Positions 26,376 to 33,799 of a stretch of DNA of 64,000 bases are shown here, in pieces; the stretch's first letter is position 1, and each line of letters starts with the position of its first letter. The position numbers were made by a program, and so were the translations under genes. The stretch comes from Acidobacteriota bacterium. GTDB lineage: Bacteria > Acidobacteriota > Vicinamibacteria > Vicinamibacterales > UBA8438. The notes beneath the pieces were generated by a model. It was not told the origin of the DNA and did no database searches. It saw only the letters and a list, made by a program, of their open reading frames with translations. The DNA is taken from NCBI GenBank assembly GCA_009838525.1, contig VXRJ01000036.1, positions 1 through 64,000 on the forward strand, given 5' to 3'.

Positions 26376-27461
26376 ATGCGCGAGGTAGTGATTCGGGTCG
26401 GCACGGCGTCACGCGCCTACCGGATTCGCGTCGGTGCGGGTTCGGTGGAACATCTGAACCGCTGGATCACCGAGGCCGGCGGCGACGGCCCGCGGTTCGT
26501 CGTCTCGAGTCCAACCGTCTGGCGGGCGCACGGCGAGAGGATCAGCGCCGCCCTCCCCCTCGCCGGACACTGCCTCATGCCGGACGGGGAGCGGGCGAAG
26601 ACGGTCCGGACGGTCGGGCTCATCCACGATGCGCTGGCGCAGGCGGCCGCCGACCGATCCGTCACCATCGTCGCCGTCGGCGGCGGTGTCGTCGGAGATG
26701 TCGCGGGCTTTGCCGCCGCCACCTGGCTTCGCGGCGTCCGCCTCGTGCATGTGCCGACGACATTGCTGGCGCAGGTGGATTCTTCCATCGGCGGCAAGGT
26801 GGGAGTCAACCATCCGCTCGGCAAGAACCTCATCGGCGCTTTCCACCAGCCAATCACGGTTGTGATCGACCCGCTGCTGCTCGACACGCTGCCGCGCCGC
26901 GAGTTCCGCGCCGGGCTGTACGAGGTGATCAAGTACGGCGTGATCGCCGACACCCGTCTGTTCCGGCGGCTCGAGCGGGACCTCGACGCCATCGTCCACC
27001 GCCACACCAGCGCGATCGTCCCGGTCATCACCGCGTCATGCCGAGTGAAGGCCCGGGTGGTCGCCAAGGACGAACGCGAGGCGGGCCTGCGGCGCATCCT
27101 GAACTTCGGCCATACGGCAGGGCATGCCATCGAGGCGGTGACGCGGTACCGGCGTTTCCGGCACGGCGAAGCAGTCGGCTACGGCATGCTGGCAGCCGCC
27201 GACCTGGCCGTCCGCCGCGCATCGCTCCCGGAGGCGGATCGCGCGGCGCTTGCCACCCTGATCGCGAGACTCGGGCCGTTGCCGGCGATCGGCGATCTCT
27301 CGGCGCAGAAGCTGGTCGAATCGATGCGGCGCGACAAGAAGGTCATCGGCGGCCGGCTGCACGTGGTTCTGCCCACCCAGCTCGGAGCGACGGAGATCGT
27401 CAACGACGTCACCGAGGCCCAGTTCCGTCGTTCGCTCCAGGCGATTGGAACCGCGGCCTGA
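26376..27461 (+). CDS. aroB: 3-dehydroquinate synthase
   Basis: 361-residue enzyme of the shikimate pathway that cyclises DAHP to 3-dehydroquinate using NAD and a divalent metal. NAD/substrate motifs AVGGGVVGDVAGFAAATWLRG and PTTLLAQVDSSIGGKVGVNHPLGKN are intact, with metal-ligand segment NFGHTAGHAIEAV and HGEAVGYGM. I chose the ATG at 26376 over the in-frame ATG at 26352, which overlaps the palindrome. A TATCCT box ends 9 bases before 26376, so the transcript may be leaderless. Confidence 0.94.
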   Translation: MREVVIRVGTASRAYRIRVGAGSVEHLNRWITEAGGDGPRFVVSSPTVWRAHGERISAALPLAGHCLMPDGERAKTVRTVGLIHDALAQAAADRSVTIVAVGGGVVGDVAGFAAATWLRGVRLVHVPTTLLAQVDSSIGGKVGVNHPLGKNLIGAFHQPITVVIDPLLLDTLPRREFRAGLYEVIKYGVIADTRLFRRLERDLDAIVHRHTSAIVPVITASCRVKARVVAKDEREAGLRRILNFGHTAGHAIEAVTRYRRFRHGEAVGYGMLAAADLAVRRASLPEADRAALATLIARLGPLPAIGDLSAQKLVESMRRDKKVIGGRLHVVLPTQLGATEIVNDVTEAQFRRSLQAIGTAA

Positions 27462-27498
27462 TAGCGCCCGCCCGCACCAACCAGCAAGCACCAGTCAA

Positions 27499-27516
27499 CG
27501 CGCCCGGCAGGGCGCG
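27499..27516. terminator. Hairpin between convergent aroB and pilX-like genes
   Basis: CGCGCCC (27499-27505), loop GGCA, GGGCGCG (27510-27516). It has no T-tract and sits 37 bases after the aroB stop and 3 bases beyond the pilX-like stop. The same GGCA loop on a GC-only stem recurs at 44245-44264. Confidence 0.45.
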
Positions 27517-27518
27517 CG

Positions 27519-28160
27519 TCAGCGGACGACGCGTTGGGAAATCAGCCGTGACCGCACGACCGGCGGCGCGGGCGGTGGCGGTGTCAGCACCTGGCGCACC
27601 AGCGTCGCCTGCAGCGCCCGGCTGGCCCCGCGCGGACCGTACGCCGCGGCATGCAACACCAACGTGCCGTTGCTGTCGACCAGCGGGGCGCCATCGGCAT
27701 CCGTGGGGTCATCCGCCGCCCAGACCGCCACCAGCCAGGGCCCGAATCCGGGTGGCAGACCGACCCACGAGGCGAGATCGCCGTGCGCGAGAAGCGTCCA
27801 CGCGAGGCCACGGCCTGCGTCATCCCCGCCCGCGCCGCGTGCGCGAAGCAACCCGGCGACCGCCGCCAGATCCACCGTCCGGCCATCCGGCATCGTCGGC
27901 GCCAGCGACGCTCCCCAGTGAGCCGACCGAAACGACCCGTCCAGGACGACACTCCAGTCGGGAAGCCCGCCCAGTTCCGCCGCGGCAAGCGCAGCCGCCG
28001 CCTCCGCGGCGTACAGCCCTTCGACCGAGCGGCGGTGGTTCGCCGCCACCTCCGTTTCGATGGTCGACAGCGGGACCAGCGCGGCGGTGAGCGCCACGAG
28101 CAGCAGTCCCAGCAGCAGCGCGACCACCAGCGCCGCGCCTCGCTCGCCGTGGCTTGCCAT
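27519..28160 (-). CDS. PilX-like minor pilus assembly protein
   Basis: 213 residues. The N-terminus (GERGAALVVALLLGLLLVALTAAL) has the G-then-A-A-L-V pattern and hydrophobic helix of PilX N-terminal domain proteins, lacking the glutamate at mature position 5 as PilX proteins often do. The next segment (STIETEVAANHRRSVEGLYAAEAAA) is also PilX-like. The C-terminal half has no recognisable domain and ends in a proline-rich, basic tail. Last gene of the pilus run; its ATG is 1 base after the PilW-like stop. Probable role: minor pilin priming pilus assembly. Confidence 0.72.
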   Translation of the reverse strand: MASHGERGAALVVALLLGLLLVALTAALVPLSTIETEVAANHRRSVEGLYAAEAAAALAAAELGGLPDWSVVLDGSFRSAHWGASLAPTMPDGRTVDLAAVAGLLRARGAGGDDAGRGLAWTLLAHGDLASWVGLPPGFGPWLVAVWAADDPTDADGAPLVDSNGTLVLHAAAYGPRGASRALQATLVRQVLTPPPPAPPVVRSRLISQRVVR

Positions 28161-28161
28161 A

Positions 28162-29220
28162 TCACCAGGACGTGAGACTGCGCGGCGTCACGTCGAGTGT
28201 CGCCCCGACGTCACGGATACCCGTCGATCGGCGCGGCCCGAGGGTGCCTGGCGGCGCCCGCCGCCACGCGTCATCCACGACGCGAAGCGTGACCTCGACA
28301 CGGATACGCCGAATCCGGAACTGATCGACATCGAGCGCCGCGCCGGCGCCGCACCACGGGCCGTCCGCCAGTTCGGCCAGATCGATCGGCGCGGCCCGGG
28401 ATGTCGGAGGCGCTCCGGCGGCTACCGCAGCGGCAAGGCAGGGCGCCATCAGGGCGACCGGAACGGGCGCCGGCGAGCCGGGCGGAACCACCAGCGGCCC
28501 CGCCGGCAGCGTCGTGGACGGCGGCGGCGCCGGCTGATCCGCGCCGTAATACCGGACGCCGAAACGGGCCACGCCCTCGATCGCGGGCCGGTCGGCGCCA
28601 GCGCCGTTGTGGACGCGGATCTGCTGGCGGCCCGCGTCATGGTAGTAGCCGCGGACACGCACCGGCGCGATTCGCGAACCGACCGCGAACGTTCCCCCGG
28701 CTGGACCGCCTCCGACGTGGATCAGCTCGACGGTGGCCCCGGAACGACCCGTGATGCGGTACAGACCGGCCCGACCGGTGTCGTCGTAGACGATTGCCAA
28801 CCCACCGCCATCCCGGGTCAGGCCGCACGGAACAGACCGGCAGGCAGTGTCCTGCGTCACCGTGACGCTCCCGCCGGCGCCGGGCAGCGGCGCCGCCAGG
28901 CGCGCGCCCGACGCATTGGAACGCGCGTAGACGACGGAAAGGCGGTCCGCGCCCACCGCTCCGGTGGCCCCTTCACCCCGGAGTACCGGCGCAACCGCCG
29001 GCATTACGTGCGCCACCGTGCCAAGCATTCCCGGGTGCGGGCCACTACCGGCGGCGAGCAGATCCCGGTGCAGTTCCGCCAGGGCCGCCCGCTGCCGCTG
29101 ATGCAGGTCGACGGCGTGCGTCTGCACGGCAAGGACCCCGCCCGAAGGATCGAGCAGGGTGGCGACCACGCCCAGCAATCCCAGGACGATGCCGGTGGAG
29201 ACGAGCAGTTCGACGAGCAT
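28162..29220 (-). CDS. PilW-like minor pilin, lacking a visible prepilin leader
   Basis: 352 residues starting MLVELLVSTGIVLGLLGVVATLL, i.e. at position 2 of a normal mature pilin (xxLVE with the position-5 glutamate present). The in-frame codons upstream give SEDA instead of a leader ending in glycine, and no ATG, GTG or TTG is available to supply one, so the prepilin peptidase site is missing as written. A GTG 11 bases upstream is out of frame by one base, suggesting a single-base indel in the genome or in the assembly. The rest resembles PilW, with a Cys pair (TACRSVPC) and a long proline-rich loop. Stop of the PilV-like gene lies 7 bases upstream. Confidence 0.68.
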   Translation of the reverse strand: MLVELLVSTGIVLGLLGVVATLLDPSGGVLAVQTHAVDLHQRQRAALAELHRDLLAAGSGPHPGMLGTVAHVMPAVAPVLRGEGATGAVGADRLSVVYARSNASGARLAAPLPGAGGSVTVTQDTACRSVPCGLTRDGGGLAIVYDDTGRAGLYRITGRSGATVELIHVGGGPAGGTFAVGSRIAPVRVRGYYHDAGRQQIRVHNGAGADRPAIEGVARFGVRYYGADQPAPPPSTTLPAGPLVVPPGSPAPVPVALMAPCLAAAVAAGAPPTSRAAPIDLAELADGPWCGAGAALDVDQFRIRRIRVEVTLRVVDDAWRRAPPGTLGPRRSTGIRDVGATLDVTPRSLTSW

Positions 29221-29227
29221 CGCGTCC

Positions 29228-29773
29228 TCACTGGCGAACGCGCACCGTGACCAGCCAGGTGACACCCGGGTCCCCGGACCGCACTGCCATGGGGCCCGCA
29301 CCGCCCCGCGGGCCTGCCGCGACCACCGCCACCTGCAGGAGCAGTACGTCCGGGCCGGACAGGGGAACCGGCGAGACCGACCAATGACGGACGAAGGCGG
29401 TCCCGGCGGGGGGAACGGATCCGGTGCCGATCCAGGCGCCGTCGCGGTCGAGGTAGTCGATGTAGCCGGCTGCCGCCGCACCGATGGGCGGTGAGGGCAG
29501 CAGCCCCTGACCGGTCGGCGCGGGCGGATCGACGGCCAGGTCGGTGACGACGTCCGAGACCGGCCGCAGCGTTGCGTCGTAGGTCCACGCCAGCGAGGCG
29601 AGCTGCTCCAGCTTCTGCGCGGCGAGAAAGAGCGCCATCCCCTGGGCGGCGTCCCTCCGGACGGAAGCGGCGCTCATCACCGCCACCTGGGCGACACCCG
29701 CCGCGACCGTGATGACCACCGCCGACGCTATCAGCGCTTCGACCAGCGCGTGACCCGCCTCCTCGCCCCGCAT
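29228..29773 (-). CDS. PilV-like minor pilin / type IV prepilin
   Basis: 181 residues. The leader MRGEEAG is followed by HALVEALIASAVVITVAAG: a glycine at -1, L3, V4 and the conserved E5, so a normal prepilin peptidase substrate. RRDAAQGMALFLAAQKLEQL resembles the PilV alpha-1 C-terminal segment. I use the ATG at 29773; a GTG at 29782 would add three residues. No cysteines. Follows the prepilin peptidase gene after 47 bases and precedes the PilW-like gene. Confidence 0.75.
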   Translation of the reverse strand: MRGEEAGHALVEALIASAVVITVAAGVAQVAVMSAASVRRDAAQGMALFLAAQKLEQLASLAWTYDATLRPVSDVVTDLAVDPPAPTGQGLLPSPPIGAAAAGYIDYLDRDGAWIGTGSVPPAGTAFVRHWSVSPVPLSGPDVLLLQVAVVAAGPRGGAGPMAVRSGDPGVTWLVTVRVRQ

Positions 29774-29820
29774 GCGAACCACGGGTGCAAGCCGCGTGCC
29801 ATCCCGACGGCGCCGACGTC

Positions 29821-30591
29821 TCAGTAGAACGCGAGATACCAGGCGAGGACGCGATCACCAACGGCCATCGCGATGATCGCGGCAACCGCGAGAAACGACC
29901 CGAACGGCAGCTCGGTCCGTGGTCCGGCCCGTCCGGCGGCAATCAGCGCCAGACCGACCGCGGCGCCGAGAAGGAACGCGAACACCGCGCTGACCAGCAT
30001 CAGGCGCCAGCCCAGGAACGCGCCTACGAGACCAAGCATCTTGGCGTCGCCGTAGGCCAGTCCTTCGTGCCCCCGGATCCGCCAGTACAGCTCACGGATC
30101 GCCAACAGCAGCAGCAGGCCGCCGAGTGCGCCGATCAACGCGTCGATCCAGCCGGGGGGTAGCCAGATCGCCGCAACGAGGCCGACGACGGCGCCGCGAA
30201 TCGTGATCACGTCCGGCAACAGGCGGTGACGGAGGTCGGTGACGAACAGCACGACCAGCATGCTGGTAAAGACCAGACGCGACGCCAGCGGCGGCCCGAA
30301 ACCGGCGAGCGCGTACTGAAGCAGGAAGAGAAGCGGCGTGGCGATCTCCACGGCGGGGTACATCGCGCTGATTCGGGCTCCACAGTCGCGGCAGCGGCCG
30401 CCCAGCACGAGGTAGCTGATGACCGGAACGTTGTCGCGCCACCGGACGATGTGCCCGCAGGTGGGGCAGTGCGAGCGCGGCGTGATGACGGAACCGCCCT
30501 CTGGCAGGCGCCGGATGCAGACGGTCAGGAAGCTGCCGGCCGCCAGTCCCCCCAGGACCAGCAGCGGAACGGCAAGCGGAGCCGGGAGCAC
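29821..30591 (-). CDS. pilD: Type IV prepilin peptidase / N-methyltransferase
   Basis: 256-residue membrane aspartyl protease that removes prepilin leaders and methylates the new N-terminus. The N-terminal cytoplasmic domain has the CPTCGH ... CRDCG zinc tetracysteine and the methylase-type GSFLTVCIRRLP start. Catalytic aspartates are in VTDLRHRLLPD and AYGDAKML (GxGD-type). Around seven hydrophobic segments. A GTG start at 30591 lies 1 base beyond the TAG of the VKOR-DsbA gene, so the two are translationally linked. Confidence 0.9.
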   Translation of the reverse strand: MLPAPLAVPLLVLGGLAAGSFLTVCIRRLPEGGSVITPRSHCPTCGHIVRWRDNVPVISYLVLGGRCRDCGARISAMYPAVEIATPLLFLLQYALAGFGPPLASRLVFTSMLVVLFVTDLRHRLLPDVITIRGAVVGLVAAIWLPPGWIDALIGALGGLLLLLAIRELYWRIRGHEGLAYGDAKMLGLVGAFLGWRLMLVSAVFAFLLGAAVGLALIAAGRAGPRTELPFGSFLAVAAIIAMAVGDRVLAWYLAFY

Positions 30592-30592
30592 G

Positions 30593-31879
30593 CTACTCGT
30601 CGGCCGCGGCGCGCTCCAACTCGTACGCGATCGCCGCGTCGAAGAAGCGAGGGGCCAGCATCCCGCCGATGACGACGCCGTTGACGACGTACGTCGGCGT
30701 CGCTTCCACCGGCAGCGCCACGCCCACCGCGATGTCTGCCCGAACCGCGTCGACGGTCTCGTCGTACGCGGCGTCGTAGGCCGCCTGATCGATCCCGGCG
30801 ATATCCGCAACCGCCTCCGTCACCGCCGCTCGCGTCAGGCCGGGCTGGTTGTTGTAGAGCCAGTCTTCCATCTCGGAACGGAGATCCTCTCCCCGCGCAG
30901 CCGCGATGCGGACAGCAACCGCCGCCGCACAGGCGCCGTCGTGCTGCCCGAACGGCGCCTCGTCGTTGCACGACGGATCGAGCGGAAAGTCGAGAACCAC
31001 CTGCACCACCCGTCCCGGGTCGGACGAGGCATATTTCGCGAAGACCGGTCCGTACAGCCGGTGCGCATTGGCGCAGGCGGGACACTGGTAGTCATTGAAT
31101 TTCAGCACGACGACGTCCGCGCCCTCCGCCGCCGCGGCCGACGCCGGCGGCAGGTCCATCTCCACCCGCGGTTCGGCCGACCAGTAACGTTCGAACTCGC
31201 TCTGCTGGTCCTCCTCCGAGAGGGTGGGTGGGGCCGGATCCGCCGCCGGAGCGCCCGCGCCCGCATCCTCGACGGGCAGCTCCGCCAGCGCCGCCATGGC
31301 ATCGGCCTGCGACAGGCTGTTGAACCAGAGAGTCGATCCCACCGAGCCGGCGACAAAGGCTACGGCGACCGCCCGGCCCATCGGACTCCGCGCCAGCAGC
31401 CGCAGGTCACCCGCCGCCACCCCGATCAGCTTCAGGGCGGGGGTCGCCGGCGCGCTGCCGGCGAGCACGAAGACGCCGATCACGCTGACGTAGACCGCGA
31501 CGCAGAAGAGACAGACCATACCCAGGAGGAAGAACGACGCATAGGCGAGGTACATCGCGACGGCCAGTCCGGCCGTCGACCAGGTGAGCAGGTAGCCCGC
31601 CACGTTCTCCGCCGATTCCGCGGGCGCGCGTCCGCCCGCCCAGGCGAGCAGTAGTGTGCCGGTGAACCAGATGACGCCCCCGAGGGCGACGGGGACACCG
31701 AGGAAGCTCCCGTACCGGCTCTCGTAGACCTGCGAGCAACTGACCGTGGCGTTGACATCGCAGACGCTGACGTAGAACGGATCGAGGAGGATCTGCAGAT
31801 GCACCCAGGTGGAAGCCAGCGACGCCCCCAATCCCGCAAACGCAAAAAGCAACAGCCCGGTTCGCGCGCGTCCGGTCAT
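30593..31879 (-). CDS. VKOR-DsbA fusion (disulfide-bond-forming membrane oxidoreductase)
   Basis: 428 residues combining both halves of a disulfide-forming system. Residues 1-185 are a VKOR membrane domain with loop cysteines C40 and C48 and the quinone-site CLFC motif (C123, C126). After a linker (about 195-235) comes a DsbA-like thioredoxin domain with CPAC (C266, C269) and the cis-proline motif EATPTYVVNG. VKOR re-oxidises the thioredoxin partner using quinone, and the thioredoxin domain oxidises periplasmic substrates. GGAGGT before the ATG at 31879 decides this start over a longer one. It lies between pilA and the prepilin peptidase; pilA has two cysteines and the PilW-like protein several, so pilins are likely clients (inference). 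Confidence 0.88.
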   Translation of the reverse strand: MTGRARTGLLLFAFAGLGASLASTWVHLQILLDPFYVSVCDVNATVSCSQVYESRYGSFLGVPVALGGVIWFTGTLLLAWAGGRAPAESAENVAGYLLTWSTAGLAVAMYLAYASFFLLGMVCLFCVAVYVSVIGVFVLAGSAPATPALKLIGVAAGDLRLLARSPMGRAVAVAFVAGSVGSTLWFNSLSQADAMAALAELPVEDAGAGAPAADPAPPTLSEEDQQSEFERYWSAEPRVEMDLPPASAAAAEGADVVVLKFNDYQCPACANAHRLYGPVFAKYASSDPGRVVQVVLDFPLDPSCNDEAPFGQHDGACAAAVAVRIAAARGEDLRSEMEDWLYNNQPGLTRAAVTEAVADIAGIDQAAYDAAYDETVDAVRADIAVGVALPVEATPTYVVNGVVIGGMLAPRFFDAAIAYELERAAADE

Positions 31880-32002
31880 GTCAACCTCCGTTGCGCATCC
31901 CCCAGCGGCCGTCGCCAACCCCTGCCGACAGGCGTGCGCCGCCGGTCGCTGTCACTCGTTGTCACCAGGAACCGCAACCCGGATTGCGCCGCCGGCGATG
32001 CG

Positions 32003-32548
32003 CTACTGAATCGGCACGGCGCCGGCCGGCGCGCCGTTCTGCGTCACTGCCACCGTCGCGTTCGCCTGGTAGATCGTCCCGCCCTGATTCGTTCCGAAGA
32101 ACCGGACGCCGCCGCCGGGGTTGGGATCGGCGCCGACGAAGTAGGTGGAGACGACCGCCGCGCCGTTGCAGGACACCGGGGCGCCGACGGCGGCCGCGCC
32201 CGCCGTCATCGCGACCGTGTAGCCACTCTTGACCGACGGATCGACTGACAGGTCGGTGCCGATGAAACCGTCTCCGCCGCCGACCGTCGGCGGGGTTGCC
32301 AGATTCGCGAGCGTCGGCGCGTAGAAGCCATTGCCGCAACTGGCCGCGTACGTCGACTGCGCGCTGTTGATGGCCCGAAGCGAACCGATTGCGGACGCCT
32401 CGTTCCCCGCCATGCGGGCCCGCAGCAGTCCCGGAGCCGCGATAGCGGCTATGATGCCGATAATCGCGACCACGATCAGCAGCTCGATCAGCGTAAAGCC
32501 CCGCTCGCGGTCCGTGGTTCGTTCAGCACGCCATCGCTTTCCGGTCAT
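32003..32548 (-). CDS. pilA: Major type IV pilin PilA
   Basis: 181-residue prepilin. A 17-residue basic leader ending in glycine is followed by FTLIELLIVVAIIGIIAAIA, with F at +1 and E at +5, then NEASAIGSLRAINSAQSTYAASC. Two cysteines (SCGNG and VSCNG) could form the pilin disulfide. SD GGGAGG is 5-6 bases before the ATG. A sigma-54-type promoter lies 70-85 bases upstream. pilB/T/C are upstream on the same strand and the folding and processing genes follow. Confidence 0.92.
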   Translation of the reverse strand: MTGKRWRAERTTDRERGFTLIELLIVVAIIGIIAAIAAPGLLRARMAGNEASAIGSLRAINSAQSTYAASCGNGFYAPTLANLATPPTVGGGDGFIGTDLSVDPSVKSGYTVAMTAGAAAVGAPVSCNGAAVVSTYFVGADPNPGGGVRFFGTNQGGTIYQANATVAVTQNGAPAGAVPIQ

Positions 32549-32616
32549 CTAGAGCCTCCCTGGCGAGGGATCCGGCCGGTTCTCCGCGCCGCCACCGTCC
32601 CTCTGCCGGACATGGA

Positions 32617-32633
32617 AGCAATCGGTACGCCAA
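32617..32633 (-). promoter_or_regulatory. Sigma-54-type promoter of pilA
   Basis: On the minus strand TTGGCGTACCGATTGCT has the diagnostic -24 GG and -12 GC with exactly 10 bases between, matching TTGGCAC-N5-TTGCT except for two bases in the -24 element. Predicted transcript start near 32607, about 59 bases before the pilA ATG. Sigma-54/PilR control of pilA is known in Pseudomonas and Myxococcus. No enhancer-binding regulator gene is in the window. Confidence 0.6.
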
Positions 32634-32734
32634 CTATACCCCGATGCGCCCCAGGGCGCGCTCTCGCACCAGCGGAACTTCCAACGCGTCCCCCCCGGCG
32701 GGCGCGCCCGCCAGAGCGTTCGGGCGCGGGCCTG

Positions 32735-33799
32735 CTAGCCCGCCAGGCGGCTGATCAGGTCGAAGACCGGCAGGTACATGGCGATGACGATGCCGCCGAC
32801 AATCGCGCCCAGCAGAGCTATCAGCACCGGCTCGAGAAGTGCGGTGAAGCCGGCGACGGCGCGATCCACTTCAGCCTCATAGAAGTCCGCCACCTTCGAC
32901 AGAAGCGCGTCGAGGGATCCCGTTGCCTCGCCCACGCCCACCATCTGCGTCACCATGGGTGGGAAAACGCCGGTGCTCCGGAGCGGCGCGGCTACCGACG
33001 AGCCCTGCTCTATCGCACTGCGGGTCGCCCTCACAGCGTCCGCAACCACCGCGTTGCCCGAAGTGCCCGCGGTGATCGTGAGGCCATCCAGTATCGGGAC
33101 GCCGGCGCCAAGGAGGGTCGCGAGCGTCCGGCAAAAGCGTGCGACTACCAGTTTGCGGAGGAGCGGACCGATCACCGGCAGGCGCAAACGGACCCCATCG
33201 AGCGCGCGGCGGCCACGGGGCGTGGCGTACCAGCGCCGGCCGATCCAGGCAGTTCCGCCGGCGACGATCATCAGAACGGGGGCGGCCACCGGAAGTGAAT
33301 CGCTGGCCGCGATGACGACGCGGGTGGGGAGCGGCAGGACCGCACCCAATCCGTCGAAGAGCTCGGCGAACGTCGGAATGACCTTCCAGAGGATGACGCC
33401 CACCACGACCGCAGCGATCAGCAAGACCGCGACCGGGTACATCATCGCTGCGCGCACCTGCCCGCGGAGGGCAACCGATTTCTCCGCGCAGTCCGCCAGG
33501 CGGCCCAGCATGGTGTGAAGGACTCCGCCGGCTTCTCCGGCCGCCGCCATGCCGACGTACAGCTCATCGAAGACCCGGGGGCGGGCGGCGAGCGCCGCGG
33601 CAAACGACGCGCCGCTCTCGATGTCGTCGCGGAGGGCAAGGAGGGTCTCGGCCAGGAGCGGATCGCGTTCCTCCGAGCCCAGAAGGTCCAGGCACTGCGC
33701 TAGCGGCACACCGGCGCCCAGCATGACGGCGAGCTGCCGGGTGGCGATAGCCAGATTCTTCGTCGAAACCGTCCGCCGCCGCGGCCACGGGAGCGTCAT
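32735..33799 (-). CDS. pilC: Type IV pilus inner-membrane platform protein PilC
   Basis: 354-residue type II secretion F-domain protein. Two repeated F domains are visible (LAVMLGAGVPLAQCLDLLG and LATLLGAGVPILDGLTITAG), each followed by membrane helices, ending in the VIAMYLPVFDLISRLAG signature. Start ATG at 33799 overlaps the pilT stop by 4 bases. Residues before it in the open frame are low-complexity and overlap pilT, so I reject them. It is shorter than the usual ~400 residues, with the N-terminal region trimmed. Confidence 0.9.
   Translation of the reverse strand: MTLPWPRRRTVSTKNLAIATRQLAVMLGAGVPLAQCLDLLGSEERDPLLAETLLALRDDIESGASFAAALAARPRVFDELYVGMAAAGEAGGVLHTMLGRLADCAEKSVALRGQVRAAMMYPVAVLLIAAVVVGVILWKVIPTFAELFDGLGAVLPLPTRVVIAASDSLPVAAPVLMIVAGGTAWIGRRWYATPRGRRALDGVRLRLPVIGPLLRKLVVARFCRTLATLLGAGVPILDGLTITAGTSGNAVVADAVRATRSAIEQGSSVAAPLRSTGVFPPMVTQMVGVGEATGSLDALLSKVADFYEAEVDRAVAGFTALLEPVLIALLGAIVGGIVIAMYLPVFDLISRLAG

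Noticed and set aside
26352-26376. Upstream in-frame ATG of aroB (26352)
   Set aside because: It would place the start inside the palindrome and before the -10-like box, and adds only a few non-conserved residues.
32641-32734. GGCGGGCGCGCCCGCC palindrome (32697-32712) as pilC terminator
   Set aside because: A 16-base GC palindrome just after the pilC stop could be a terminator, but without a T-tract and in such GC-rich sequence I could not distinguish it from chance; mentioned only here.
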